64,000 nt of DNA from Ewingella sp049889095 (GCA_049889095.1 JBLJFK010000016.1), one strand, 5' to 3'. Positions 36,196-45,456 are shown, counted from the first letter of the stretch. Made by a program: numbers and translations. The notes: generated by a model from the letters alone, not told the origin.

Positions 36196-37212
36196 TTACA
36201 GCACTCGATGGTCAGCGGATTTTTGCTGCATACCTTTCTCCAGTTCAGCCATGTTAGCTTCCTGCTTATTTTTGTAACGCTTCGCCAGTACGGCACAGGT
36301 CATTAATTGAACCTGGTGGAAAATCATCAGTGGCAGAACCATCATGCCGATGGCGCTGACCGGGAACAGAATATTGGCCATCGGGATACCATTGGCCAGG
36401 CTTTTCTTGGAACCGCAGAACACGATGGTGATTTCATCGGGCTTACTGAATCCCATCCAGCGAGCCATATAGGTGTTGATCACCAGAATAAACGTCAGCA
36501 GCACCAGGCTGACGACCAAGATAAACAGCAGTGACCCCAACCCTATCTGATGCCATATTCCTTGCGTAACAGCCTCGCTAAACGCCGAATAGACCACCAG
36601 TAAAATCGACGTTTGATCGGTTTTGCCGATCATCTTGCGATGACGTTCAACAAAGCCACCAATTAGCGGACGTAGCAGATGGCCGGCCACGAAAGGCACC
36701 AGCAGTTGCAGCACAATATGCAATATTTGCTGCAGGCTATCGCCGGTAGCACCCTGCACGTTCATCAACAGGCTAACCAGCAATGGTGAAACAAAAATAC
36801 CCAGCAGACTCGATGCTGATGCGCTGCATACTGCCGCTGCGACGTTACCGCCTGCGAGAGAAGTAAAGGCGATCGCCGACTGTACGGTGGCGGGCAAAAT
36901 GCACAGATAAACAAAGCCGCTGTAAATTTGCGGGCTGACATCAATCGGGTGCCACCACTGGAACAGTAATCCCAGCACGGGGAACAAGATAAAGGTGCTG
37001 AACATGACCCATAAATGCAGCCGCCAGTTATTGCTGCCGGCAAAAATGGCCTCACGTGACAGCTTGGCACCGTGCATGAAGAAAAGCAGACCGATAGCAA
37101 TGATGGTCAGGTTGTTGAAGAAAGCGACGAACACGCCGCTGGCGGGGAAAAATGTCGCCAGCAGGACGGTGGCAATCAGTGTCAGGGTGAAACGATCGGG
37201 CATGAATCGCAT
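36196..37212 (-). CDS. yfeH: Bile acid:sodium symporter family transporter YfeH
   Basis: A 338-residue protein with about ten membrane segments, of the BASS family (FFNNLTIIAIGLLFFMHGAK, LCILPATVQSAIAFTSLAGG, FCGSKKSLANGIPMA). The ATG at 37212 follows TGAGA; an upstream in-frame TTG at 37227 seems less likely. It is divergent from the LysR gene yfeR, as in E. coli. The substrate is not known from sequence. Confidence 0.92.
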   Translation of the reverse strand: MRFMPDRFTLTLIATVLLATFFPASGVFVAFFNNLTIIAIGLLFFMHGAKLSREAIFAGSNNWRLHLWVMFSTFILFPVLGLLFQWWHPIDVSPQIYSGFVYLCILPATVQSAIAFTSLAGGNVAAAVCSASASSLLGIFVSPLLVSLLMNVQGATGDSLQQILHIVLQLLVPFVAGHLLRPLIGGFVERHRKMIGKTDQTSILLVVYSAFSEAVTQGIWHQIGLGSLLFILVVSLVLLTFILVINTYMARWMGFSKPDEITIVFCGSKKSLANGIPMANILFPVSAIGMMVLPLMIFHQVQLMTCAVLAKRYKNKQEANMAELEKGMQQKSADHRVL

Positions 37213-37320
37213 AGTATTTCTCAGCAAAGATAAGGATCGACATAAACCAATGCAGCTATTCTGGACGGTTGATATAGAATTAGAAAATTAATTTATTTAA
37301 TACAATGATGAAATAAATTC

Positions 37321-38241
37321 ATGAATTATTCACTTAAGCAGCTTCGCGTTTTTGTGGCAGTGGCCCATTACCAGAGTTTTAGCCGGGCAGGGGACGTCAT
37401 TGGTCTCAGCCAGTCGGCGATTAGCCACAGCATAAAGGAGCTGGAGAGCGAGATGAGTGTGCGCTTACTTGATCGCACTACGCGTGAAGTTATGCTGACG
37501 GATGCCGGGCGGCGGCTGGCAAGCCGCGTGGAACCGCTGCTGGATGAATTGCATGCAATGCTTCTCGACACGCGAAGTTTCGGCACTCAGCACAATGGGC
37601 GCGTGCGCATTGCCTCCAGCCAGACCATTTCTGCTCAGTTGATGCCTCAGTGCATCGCCAGCGGAGAGCTGGAGTATCCCGACATCCGCATATTGTTGCG
37701 TGACCAGGCTCAGAGGTTGGTGCTCAACAGCGTGCGTAATGGTGAGGTGGATTTTGGCATTGTGATTGACCCTGGTATGAGCGCTGATCTTGAGTGTGAG
37801 ACTATTTTACACGAACCTTTTCTGCTGCTGTGCCGTGAGGACCATGCTTTCGCCAGACAAACATCGGTGAACTGGACCCAGCTTAGTGGCTGCCCGTTGG
37901 TGCTTCAGGATTATGCCTCAGGCAGCCGGATGCTGATCGACAATGCGCTGGTGCAGCAGGGAGTACAGGCCGATATCGCGCAGGAAATCGGCCATCCAGC
38001 GACGCTGTTTCCAATGGTGGACGCAGGTATCGGCATCAGCGTGATCCCAGCGCTGGCGCTGCCATTACCGCAGGGCAGTCAGCTGGTGGTGCGTCATCTT
38101 GCGCCTGAGATCAACCGTGCACTGATGTTGATTCGGCGTAAAAATCGTTCACTTTCACCGGCGGCGCAGGCTATCTGGCAGGTAGTGAAGCAGCAGGCGG
38201 CGCACCTCACGCAAAAGCGCAGCCTGCAAGGCGTGTTTTAA
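37321..38241 (+). CDS. yfeR: LysR-type regulator YfeR
   Basis: A 306-residue LysR protein. The N-terminal winged helix (LKQLRVFVAVAHYQSFSRAG, then IGLSQSAISHSIKELESE) is followed by a periplasmic-binding-like effector domain (VRIASSQTISAQLMPQCIAS, then GEVDFGIVIDPGM). It is divergent from yfeH with 108 bp between, where its operator probably lies. Effector unknown. Confidence 0.93.
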   Translation: MNYSLKQLRVFVAVAHYQSFSRAGDVIGLSQSAISHSIKELESEMSVRLLDRTTREVMLTDAGRRLASRVEPLLDELHAMLLDTRSFGTQHNGRVRIASSQTISAQLMPQCIASGELEYPDIRILLRDQAQRLVLNSVRNGEVDFGIVIDPGMSADLECETILHEPFLLLCREDHAFARQTSVNWTQLSGCPLVLQDYASGSRMLIDNALVQQGVQADIAQEIGHPATLFPMVDAGIGISVIPALALPLPQGSQLVVRHLAPEINRALMLIRRKNRSLSPAAQAIWQVVKQQAAHLTQKRSLQGVF

Positions 38242-38265
38242 CGCCGTTTCTGTTTGCAGGGCAGA

Positions 38266-38601
38266 TCAGACATAAATATCAACCTGGTTGGAAGAGGCTG
38301 ACTTGCTGATGCTTTTATCATCAGCAGCGCTGGCCGCTAACTGAGCCTGTTCGGCTTTCTGCTCAGCTTTTTGCGCCTGTTGCTGCTGAATCTGCTGGAT
38401 TTGCGCCTGCAGCATCTCAATTTGCGTCTGAATAGAATCTACTTGCTTTTTAACCGCATCAGAATCGCCACCGCCCTGGCTCAACGTTTTTATCTGTTGA
38501 GTCAGTTTCTGGATCTGTTTGGTTAACTGAGCAATTTGCCCGCCACCGCTGGATGACGCTGTACTCGCCGAGCTACCACTCGTTACGCTGATAGTGCTCA
38601 T
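38266..38601 (-). CDS. FlxA-like coiled-coil protein
   Basis: A 111-residue low-complexity protein: Ser/Gly-rich N-terminus, then a long Q-rich coiled coil with heptads (QIAQLTKQIQKLTQQIKTL, then QIEMLQAQIQQIQQQQAQ). The ATG at 38601 follows GAGG. FlxA-like proteins in E. coli are controlled by the flagellar sigma factor; no such promoter was identified here. Confidence 0.75.
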   Translation of the reverse strand: MSTISVTSGSSASTASSSGGGQIAQLTKQIQKLTQQIKTLSQGGGDSDAVKKQVDSIQTQIEMLQAQIQQIQQQQAQKAEQKAEQAQLAASAADDKSISKSASSNQVDIYV

Positions 38602-38696
38602 TTGCTGCCTCACTTAGGGTTAATCTGCTCTGCACGTCATTGTGCATAACAGTTATCGGCAGGCAAAGGCGGAACATTAATGCCGGTTCGCAATCT

Positions 38697-39251
38697 TTAT
38701 ATTTTCAGTTGCAGCCGGGGCCAGCGGATTAGCCAGCCTTTGCTTTCTGCTCTCTCCAGCATCACTTCCGGGCAGCCATGGCGCGGGTTAGGCGTGATAC
38801 TGAATTCAAACAATTCAACGGTACTCAGCGGTGCCACCAGTTCCACTCTGCCGTCCTGGCTGAGCGTCGCACCAATCACGGTTTCCGTTTCCACCCAGTA
38901 ACTCATGGCATCGCTGCTGGATAAATAGGGCGGATGGTCATGCATCATATGCATCCGGGCCTGATTTTTGACCGACCAGGGGAGCCGGGCGAGGGCGCTA
39001 AGGCGTTGTTCGAGGTGCTTCTCGGTTGCGACAGAGACATCTTGCTGATCAAAATAGATCACGTCTATATCGTTGAGTGGCGTGACATCAGCAAAACCGT
39101 GCAGGCGATCCCACACCAGATTGCGCACAAATCCCGCCGCCAGACACCAGTCGTTCAATGCCAGTTGCTGCGCGGTTCTCAGCGCCAGCATGTGCATGGG
39201 ATCCTCTTCTATCCAGCTAATAATCGTGTGTCGACGTTGCTGTTCGTTCAT
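38697..39251 (-). CDS. Nucleotidyltransferase family protein (COG3575/DUF925 type)
   Basis: A 184-residue protein with the minimal nucleotidyltransferase features LAAGFVRNLVWDRLHGF and an Asp pair in PLNDIDVIYFD (the metal-binding DxD position), followed by KNQARMHMMHDHPPYLSS. The substrate is unknown. It stands alone between flxA-like and eutB. Confidence 0.82.
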   Translation of the reverse strand: MNEQQRRHTIISWIEEDPMHMLALRTAQQLALNDWCLAAGFVRNLVWDRLHGFADVTPLNDIDVIYFDQQDVSVATEKHLEQRLSALARLPWSVKNQARMHMMHDHPPYLSSSDAMSYWVETETVIGATLSQDGRVELVAPLSTVELFEFSITPNPRHGCPEVMLERAESKGWLIRWPRLQLKI

Positions 39252-39436
39252 CCGTTATTTCCCGCTGTGTAATGCTACACAGTGTAGATCAGCCGGATGA
39301 CAATTCAGAGACTCTGCGAGGTACCTTTGCACAGATCTGTACTCCGCGCGGCTAACGTGATTATTATTGCTGCGGACTGACTGCTTTTTGTTCGCTGTTT
39401 TTTCGATATTCAGAACCCGCCAGCCTGAGGAGCGTT

Positions 39437-40816
39437 ATGTATCAAACAACATTGAGCCACCGCAGCTATCAGTTTCGCGATTTGAAGGATTTGATGGCGA
39501 AAGCGTCACCGGCGCGTTCCGGGGACTACCTGGCGGAAGTGGCAGCCAACAGCGTTGAAGAGCGCATGGCAGCCAAGATGGCGCTGGCCGAACTGCCGCT
39601 GAAGACTTTTCTGCAACAGTTACTCATTCCCTATGAGGACGATGAAGTCACCCGCCTGATAATCGACACTCACGATGCCCAGGCCTTTGCTTTGATTTCA
39701 CATCTTACCGTGGGGGATTTTCGTGACTGGTTACTGAGTGAAAAAACTGACAGCGCCATGTTGACACGTGTTGCTCCGGGGATCACTCCGGAAATGGCGG
39801 CTGCCGTGAGTAAGCTAATGCGCAATCAGGATCTGATTCTGGTGGCGAAAAAATGCCGCGTGATCACCCGCTTCCGCAATACCATCGGATTGCCAGGGCA
39901 CATGAGCGTGCGGCTGCAACCCAATCATCCGACTGATAATTTGCAGGGTATTGCGGCAAGTATGCTCGACGGGTTGCTGTATGGCTCCGGTGATGCGGTG
40001 ATTGGCATTAATCCAGCCAGTGACAGCCTGCCGCTGCTGGAAAATCTTAACTATATGCTCGACGACATCATCTCGCGGTTCGAGATCCCGACGCAGTCCT
40101 GCGTGTTAACCCATGTGACGAACACCATCAAACTGGTGGAGCGCGGGGCACCGGTTGACCTGGTTTTCCAGTCAATTGCCGGAAGCGAAGCAGCCAATAG
40201 CGGATTTGGTATCAACCTGGCCTTACTTGAGGAGGCCCAGCAGGCTGCGCTGAGCCTCAATCGCGGTACGCTGGGGAATAACGTGATGTATTTCGAAACC
40301 GGGCAGGGCAGTTGTCTGTCTGCCAATGCGCATTTTGGCGTAGACCAGCAGACTTGCGAGGCACGTGCTTACGCTATCGCACGGCGTTTTTCACCGTTAC
40401 TCATCAACACCGTGGTGGGATTTATCGGGCCGGAATATCTTTACGATGGCAAACAGATCATTCGCGCCGGGCTGGAAGATCACTTTTGCGGCAAACTGCT
40501 CGGCTTACCGATCGGCTGTGATGTCTGTTACACCAATCACGCCGAAGCCGATCAGGATGACATGGATACGTTGCTGACCCTGTTGGGCACCGCCGGATTG
40601 ACCTTCCTGATTGGCGTGCCGGGCGCTGATGACATTATGCTCAACTACCAAAGCACCTCGTTTCATGATGCGTTATATATCCGTGAACTCCTGGGGCTGA
40701 AACATGCACCGGAATTTGCCCTGTGGCTGGAGAAAATGAATATCCTTGATTCGCATGGACAATTGCTGGATACCCGCGCGTCGCATCCGTTATTACAACT
40801 GAGGTCGGTGATATGA
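39437..40816 (+). CDS. eutB: Ethanolamine ammonia-lyase large subunit EutB
   Basis: A 459-residue protein of full length. Family motifs include RFRNTIGLPGHMSVRLQPNH, GDAVIGINPASDSLP, YFETGQGSCLSANAHFG and IGCDVCYTNHAEADQDDMD. With EutC it forms the adenosylcobalamin-dependent lyase that makes acetaldehyde and ammonia from ethanolamine. GAGGAG precedes the ATG. The stop overlaps eutC by 4 bp. No eutA reactivase, shell protein, permease or eutR is nearby. Confidence 0.97.
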   Translation: MYQTTLSHRSYQFRDLKDLMAKASPARSGDYLAEVAANSVEERMAAKMALAELPLKTFLQQLLIPYEDDEVTRLIIDTHDAQAFALISHLTVGDFRDWLLSEKTDSAMLTRVAPGITPEMAAAVSKLMRNQDLILVAKKCRVITRFRNTIGLPGHMSVRLQPNHPTDNLQGIAASMLDGLLYGSGDAVIGINPASDSLPLLENLNYMLDDIISRFEIPTQSCVLTHVTNTIKLVERGAPVDLVFQSIAGSEAANSGFGINLALLEEAQQAALSLNRGTLGNNVMYFETGQGSCLSANAHFGVDQQTCEARAYAIARRFSPLLINTVVGFIGPEYLYDGKQIIRAGLEDHFCGKLLGLPIGCDVCYTNHAEADQDDMDTLLTLLGTAGLTFLIGVPGADDIMLNYQSTSFHDALYIRELLGLKHAPEFALWLEKMNILDSHGQLLDTRASHPLLQLRSVI

Positions 40817-41622
40817 CTGAGGAGACTGACAAAGGGCTTACACCGCTGGTCCACCAAAATCCCTGGGAGGCGCTGCGTCAGTTCACCGCCGCGAGGATTG
40901 CGCTGGGACGAACGGGTTCCAGCCTGCCAACGGCGGAACTGCTGAAATTCAGTCTGGCGCATGCCCAGGCCAGAGATGCGGTCCATCTACCTTTTGATAG
41001 CCAGCAATTGGAACCATCGCTGCACGAACTGGGGCTTGGTACACTAACCGTCGCCAGCGCTGCCGCGGATCGCACTACCTATTTATGTCGCCCGGATTTG
41101 GGTCGAAAGCTTTCGGCAGAAAGTCGGGAAATGTTGAGTCAACAGCCGACTAAACCGGCAGATATAGTGTTGGTGGTGGCTGACGGACTGTCGTCGAAAG
41201 CCGTACACCGTCAGGCGGTGCCATTGATTTGCGCACTGCTGCCTTATTTGCAACAACTTGGTCTACGCGTCGGACCTGTGGTGCTGGCACATCAATCCCG
41301 AGTTGCGTTAGGCGATGATATAGCTCAGCTAATGCAGGCCAAAGCGGTGGCGATGCTCATTGGTGAACGTCCGGGTTTATCATCCCCCGATAGTCTAGGC
41401 ATTTACATGACCTGGGGGCCACATACGAAGAGACTGGAGTCAGAGCGCAATTGCATTTCCAACGTGCGGCCTGAAGGTCTGGACTATCCGCAGGCGGCAT
41501 TCAAACTCGCCTGGCTGCTGGAGCAGGCTTTTGTACGCCAGTTATCAGGCGTGAATTTAAAAGATGAGAGTGATAACCCTGCGTTGCATAACAAAATCAC
41601 GCCACGTTTCACATTGAGTTAA
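40813..41622 (+). CDS. eutC: Ethanolamine ammonia-lyase small subunit EutC
   Basis: A 269-residue protein with EutC motifs TAARIALGRTGSSLPTAELL, FSLAHAQARDAVH, DIVLVVADGLSSKAV and ECR-type GERPGLSSPDSLGIYMTWGP, then ERNCISNVRPEGLDYPQAA, which contribute the B12-binding face. It is shorter at the N-terminus than E. coli EutC (295), lacking the microcompartment-targeting extension known there, which fits the absence of shell genes. Confidence 0.96.
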   Translation: MTEETDKGLTPLVHQNPWEALRQFTAARIALGRTGSSLPTAELLKFSLAHAQARDAVHLPFDSQQLEPSLHELGLGTLTVASAAADRTTYLCRPDLGRKLSAESREMLSQQPTKPADIVLVVADGLSSKAVHRQAVPLICALLPYLQQLGLRVGPVVLAHQSRVALGDDIAQLMQAKAVAMLIGERPGLSSPDSLGIYMTWGPHTKRLESERNCISNVRPEGLDYPQAAFKLAWLLEQAFVRQLSGVNLKDESDNPALHNKITPRFTLS

Positions 41623-41647
41623 ATAAAACCGCATAAATACAGAAACG

Positions 41648-41673
41648 AAAAAAGCGCCCAAAGGCGCTTTTTT
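41648..41673. terminator. Terminator after eutC (first copy)
   Basis: AAAAAAGCGCC-CAAA-GGCGCTTTTTT, bidirectional. An identical copy sits at 41827-41852. Confidence 0.85.
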
Positions 41674-41826
41674 CTACTTCCCTTCAATGAAGAGTGGTGG
41701 GCCGTGCTGGATTGATTCGGCCTCACCCTGCGGGCAACGCGTGCGCGTTGTCGTCTCGCTTCGCTCGGCTCGAACCAGGCTGCGCGTTCGCCTCCATCAC
41801 GGATGAACTCCCGGAGTGCAGAAACG

Positions 41827-41852
41827 AAAAAAGCGCCCAAAGGCGCTTTTTT
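41827..41852 (-). terminator. Terminator of the tRNA-Lys/Val operon (second copy)
   Basis: AAAAAAGCGCC-CAAA-GGCGCTTTTTT, 7 bases downstream of tRNA-Lys on the minus strand. Confidence 0.88.
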
Positions 41853-41858
41853 CTGAAT

Positions 41859-41934
41859 TGGTGGGCCGTGCTGGATTCGAACCAGCGACCAATTGATTAA
41901 AAGTCAACTGCTCTACCAACTGAGCTAACGGCCC
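41859..41934 (-). tRNA. tRNA-Lys (TTT)
   Basis: The 76-nt cloverleaf on the minus strand begins GGGCCGTTAGCTCAGTTGG, has anticodon loop CTTTTAA and T-arm GGTTCGAATCC, and ends ACGGCCCACCA with CCA encoded. Confidence 0.97.
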
Positions 41935-41941
41935 GCAGAAG

Positions 41942-42017
41942 TGGTGGGCGATGACGGGTTCGAACCGCCGACCCCCTCCGTGTAAAGGAGATGCTCTACC
42001 AACTGAGCTAATCGCCC
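41942..42017 (-). tRNA. tRNA-Val (TAC), copy 1
   Basis: 76 nt, begins GGGCGATTAGCTCAGTTGG, anticodon loop TTTACAC, ends ATCGCCCACCA. The gene sequence is identical to the two copies to its right. Confidence 0.97.
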
Positions 42018-42059
42018 ACTTCTGGGTACTCCACAACGTAAGAGAAAATTACTGAGAAT

Positions 42060-42135
42060 TGGTGGGCGATGACGGGTTCGAACCGCCGACCCCCTCCGTG
42101 TAAAGGAGATGCTCTACCAACTGAGCTAATCGCCC
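42060..42135 (-). tRNA. tRNA-Val (TAC), copy 2
   Basis: 76 nt, same sequence as copy 1, with CCA encoded. The spacer to copy 1 is 42 bp. Confidence 0.97.
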
Positions 42136-42182
42136 AATTCTCATTTCTTCTTACTTATCACAACGCGTTCACTCTAAAAGAG

Positions 42183-42258
42183 TGGTGGGCGATGACGGGT
42201 TCGAACCGCCGACCCCCTCCGTGTAAAGGAGATGCTCTACCAACTGAGCTAATCGCCC
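42183..42258 (-). tRNA. tRNA-Val (TAC), copy 3
   Basis: 76 nt, same sequence as copies 1 and 2; first gene of the operon, 17 bp downstream of the promoter -10 hexamer. Confidence 0.97.
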
Positions 42259-42275
42259 CGTCGTGATGGAGTCGC

Positions 42276-42303
42276 ATTATAGGGATACTTAAACTTACGT
42301 CAA
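42276..42303 (-). promoter_or_regulatory. Promoter of the tRNA-Val/Lys operon
   Basis: On the minus strand TTGACG (42298-42303) is separated by 16 bp from TATAAT (42276-42281), followed by a GC-containing discriminator GCGACTCC, as expected for a stringently controlled stable-RNA promoter. Confidence 0.85.
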
Positions 42304-42427
42304 CGATTTTTAAAAACAAAAATGACTGTTCGGCGCAAAATTAGACAAGCTGCCCGATTTCTCACCCGCGTAGTTGATTCTTTACGCATTGGTTCCCTGA
42401 ATGGTCTTCGTGTGCTGCCTATCGGCG

Positions 42428-42455
42428 TTGAGGATTCAGGCTAGAGTGGTAGAAT
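42428..42455 (+). promoter_or_regulatory. Candidate gltX promoter
   Basis: TTGAGG, 16 bp, TAGAAT, about 80 bp upstream of the gltX start and divergent from the tRNA promoter. Confidence 0.5.
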
Positions 42456-42534
42456 GTCAGCCACTTTTGTTAATTGATAGCAACAATTCATGCGTTGCCT
42501 ATAAACACTATAAATAAGTAAGGCTGTGACCCAG

Positions 42535-43950
42535 ATGAAAATCAAAACCCGTTTTGCTCCAAGCCCGACCGGCTATCTGCACGTCGGTGGCGCTCGTACC
42601 GCGCTTTACTCCTGGCTTTTCGCCCGTAACCTCGGTGGCGAATTTGTGTTGCGTATTGAAGACACCGATCTCGAGCGCTCCACGCAGGAAGCTATTGACG
42701 CGATTATGGACGGCATGAACTGGTTGAATCTGAACTGGGATGAAGGCCCTTATTTCCAGACCAAACGTTTTGACCGCTATAACGGTGTTATTGACCAGAT
42801 GCTGGAAAACGGTACGGCCTATAAGTGCTACTGCTCCAAAGAGCGTCTTGAAGCCCTGCGTGAAGAGCAAATGGCCAACAACGAGAAGCCTCGTTACGAC
42901 GGTCGCTGCCGCCACAGCCATGAACATCACAGTGCTGACGAACCTTGCGTCGTGCGCTTTGGCAATCCGCAGGACGGGTCTGTCATCTTTGACGACCAGA
43001 TCCGTGGCCCAATCGAATTTAGCAATGACGAACTTGATGACCTGATCATCCGCCGCACCGATGGCTCACCGACCTACAATTTCTGCGTGGTGGTAGACGA
43101 CTGGGATATGGAAATCACCCACGTGATCCGTGGTGAAGATCATATCAACAACACTCCGCGTCAGATCAACATTCTAAAAGCGCTGGGAGCACCGGTGCCG
43201 GTTTACGCGCATGTGTCGATGATTCTTGGTGATGATGGCAAAAAGCTGTCTAAACGCCACGGTGCAGTCGGTGTGATGCAATATCGTGATGATGGCTATC
43301 TGCCGGAAGCACTGCTGAACTATCTGGTGCGTCTGGGCTGGTCACATGGTGATCAGGAAATCTTCAGCATCGATGAAATGAAAGCGCTGTTCTCATTGGA
43401 TAATGTCAGCAAATCAGCCAGTGCGTTCAACACTGAAAAACTGCAATGGCTAAACCATCACTACATCAACACCATGGATCCGCAATATGTGGCGACCCAT
43501 CTGCTGTGGCACGTTGAGCAACTGGGCATCGAAACCCGCAATGGCCCGCAGTTATTTGAAATCGTTACCCTGCTGGGTGAGCGCTGCAAAACGCTGAAAG
43601 AAATGGCCGAGTCCTGCCGCTACTTCTATGAAGACTTCAGCGAGTTTGATGCTGATGCCGCCAAGAAGCATCTACGACCGGTTGCCCGCCAGCCTCTTGA
43701 AGCTGTTAAAGCGAAACTGGCTGCCATCACGAACTGGACTGCGGAGAATGTCCACAATGCGATTCAAGGCACTGCAGATGAGATGGGTGTAGGTATGGGG
43801 AAAGTCGGTATGCCACTGCGTGTAGCCGTGACTGGTGCTGGCCAGTCACCAGGGATGGATGTTACCGTTCATGCAATTGGTCAGAGCCGTACCCTGGCGC
43901 GTATTGATCAGGCTTTAGCCTTTATTGCCGAGCGCGAAGCGCAACAATAA
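42535..43950 (+). CDS. gltX: Glutamate-tRNA ligase GltX
   Basis: A 471-residue class I synthetase with the HIGH-type motif PSPTGYLHVGGARTALY, zinc ligands around CYCSKERL and YDGRCRHSHEHH, and the KMSKS-type motif GKKLSKRHGAVGVMQYR. The ATG at 42535 matches the E. coli start (MKIKTRFAPS); a GTG at 42526 would add three residues and is closer to AAGG, so it remains possible. It charges tRNA-Glu. Confidence 0.98.
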   Translation: MKIKTRFAPSPTGYLHVGGARTALYSWLFARNLGGEFVLRIEDTDLERSTQEAIDAIMDGMNWLNLNWDEGPYFQTKRFDRYNGVIDQMLENGTAYKCYCSKERLEALREEQMANNEKPRYDGRCRHSHEHHSADEPCVVRFGNPQDGSVIFDDQIRGPIEFSNDELDDLIIRRTDGSPTYNFCVVVDDWDMEITHVIRGEDHINNTPRQINILKALGAPVPVYAHVSMILGDDGKKLSKRHGAVGVMQYRDDGYLPEALLNYLVRLGWSHGDQEIFSIDEMKALFSLDNVSKSASAFNTEKLQWLNHHYINTMDPQYVATHLLWHVEQLGIETRNGPQLFEIVTLLGERCKTLKEMAESCRYFYEDFSEFDADAAKKHLRPVARQPLEAVKAKLAAITNWTAENVHNAIQGTADEMGVGMGKVGMPLRVAVTGAGQSPGMDVTVHAIGQSRTLARIDQALAFIAEREAQQ

Positions 43951-43983
43951 TAGGTTAAGCAAGCGGTAGAATACCAAGAAAAG

Positions 43984-44026
43984 AAAAAGCCAGCCGGGTT
44001 GAATATTCTCCCTAGCTGGCTTTTTT
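43984..44026. terminator. Bidirectional terminator between gltX and the formate/nitrite channel gene
   Basis: AAAAAGCCAGC pairs with GCTGGCTTTTTT across a 20-base loop. It lies between convergent genes. Confidence 0.85.
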
Positions 44027-44043
44027 AATGCGTAGAAAACAGA

Positions 44044-44835
44044 TTAAGAGCGCTGTTCTTCCGTTGCAGCAGCTCCCGGGCGGTAAGCCAGGAAGTACAT
44101 CAAACCAACAAAGCCCGCACCACCGACCGCATTGCCGAGGAACACGGCGACGAAGTTCGGGAAGTATTGTGACCAGCTCATTGCACCGGCAAAAATCGCT
44201 GCCGGAATGATAAACATGTTTGCCACTACGTGCTGGAAACCGATAGCCACGAAGGCCATAACCGGGAACCACATACCGATCACTTTTCCGCCGACGTCTT
44301 TACTGGCGAATGCCAGCCAGATAGCCAGACAGACCAGCCAGTTGCAGCCGATGCCGGAAATGAATGCCTGCGTGAAGTCAGCGTTGACCTTCGCCGTCGC
44401 TGTTGCCACTGTTTTCGCCAGAAACGCGCCTTCTGTCAGGCCGAGAACGTGGCCGAAGAAATAAGCCACGGCCAGACTGCCGATAAGGTTTGCCAGCGTG
44501 ACCCAGAACCAGTTACGCATCACTGAGTAGAGGCTTATCTGACGTGCGAACCAGGCGATGGGTAATGTCATCATATTTCCGGTTAGCAGTTCTCCTCCTG
44601 CCAGCACCGTCAAAATGATCCCCACCGGGAAGACTGCTGCGCCCAAAAGGTTACTGAATGAACCCCAGGATGCAGGCAGAGTGCCTATTACGTGCAGATC
44701 CAACAGGAAACCGATGGCGATGAATGCGCCCGCCAGGAATCCTAAAATTAACAAATTTAATACCGTTGCCCGGCTTTTATTAACTCCGGCCGTTACAGCG
44801 ATTGATGCGATTTCTTTAGGTGAATACAAGGACAT
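44044..44835 (-). CDS. Formate/nitrite transporter family channel (FocA/NirC-like)
   Basis: A 263-residue protein with six membrane segments and FNT motifs LAGGELLTGNMM, the conserved pore His in GFQHVVANMF, and GNAVGGAGFVGLMYF. FNT proteins are pentameric channels for formate, nitrite or hydrosulfide. The context (gltX and tRNA genes) does not identify the substrate; neither pfl nor nir genes are adjacent. Confidence 0.9.
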   Translation of the reverse strand: MSLYSPKEIASIAVTAGVNKSRATVLNLLILGFLAGAFIAIGFLLDLHVIGTLPASWGSFSNLLGAAVFPVGIILTVLAGGELLTGNMMTLPIAWFARQISLYSVMRNWFWVTLANLIGSLAVAYFFGHVLGLTEGAFLAKTVATATAKVNADFTQAFISGIGCNWLVCLAIWLAFASKDVGGKVIGMWFPVMAFVAIGFQHVVANMFIIPAAIFAGAMSWSQYFPNFVAVFLGNAVGGAGFVGLMYFLAYRPGAAATEEQRS

Positions 44836-45188
44836 GGGATTGCTCGAAAGTAGATGGATATAATTATTGCGCCAGCAGTCTAGACGCTGAATTAACCTAA
44901 AACAAGCCAGTTTTCATAGCCCGCTAACACTTCATTAACCAATAAATCACATGTGTTAATAAAATGAGTAATAAGATCATCAGGCTGGCAGAAAAACGCA
45001 TCGGATGAACTATTGAAACACGACGCATTTGGCTACAAATTGGCGGTATGCTGAAGATAATACTCAATACCGTGGCCGGGTTGGCGGCTTTTTCATCGCT
45101 TGGTGGTATAAACAGATTTAGCCGTTGACAGGGTAGGCGCGGTTTCATATTATGCGCCCCGTTCACTCGTTTTTAACGGGTCTGGAAC
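44836..45188. other. Intergenic region between FNT channel gene and tRNA-Ala
   Basis: It contains the tRNA-Ala promoter at its right end and presumably the channel gene promoter at its left. A minus-strand open frame at 44924-45166 overlaps the tRNA promoter and has no recognisable domain. Confidence 0.5.
45125..45153 (+). promoter_or_regulatory. Promoter of the tRNA-Ala pair
   Basis: TTGACA (45125-45130), 17-bp spacer, TATTAT (45148-45153), then the GC-rich discriminator GCGCCCC. It is near-consensus and typical for stable RNA under stringent control. Confidence 0.88.
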
Positions 45189-45264
<76 letters not shown>

Positions 45265-45347
45265 ATTTCCTTCTCAGGGCAAATTGGTCGCTTATTCTTA
45301 TCACTAAGAACAGGCAGAAGACGTTAAAAACATGAATAACCTCGTGT

Positions 45348-45423
<76 letters not shown>

Positions 45424-45433
45424 AAATTTAAAG

Positions 45434-45456
45434 AACCGGCCTCTGGCCGGTTTTTT
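45434..45456 (+). terminator. Terminator of the tRNA-Ala operon
   Basis: AACCGGCC-TCT-GGCCGGTT followed by TTTT, 11 bases after the second tRNA. Confidence 0.92.

Larger units (their letters stand above)
41640..41878. repeat. Duplicated terminator plus tRNA-Lys 3' end; first copy interrupted
   Basis: A 36-base block (terminator and flank) occurs at 41640-41675 and 41819-41854. The 19-base complement of the tRNA-Lys 3' end occurs at 41695-41713 and, in the real gene, at 41859-41877. In the first copy the T-arm is broken after GGATT by about 56 bases of GC-rich palindromic sequence (CCTGCGGGCAACGCGTGCG and following) before TCGAACCAG resumes at 41770-41778. It looks like a tRNA-terminator cassette duplication followed by insertion. 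Confidence 0.75.

Noticed and set aside
44924..45166. 80-codon minus-strand frame near the tRNA-Ala genes
   Set aside because: It overlaps the near-consensus tRNA promoter and has no protein features.
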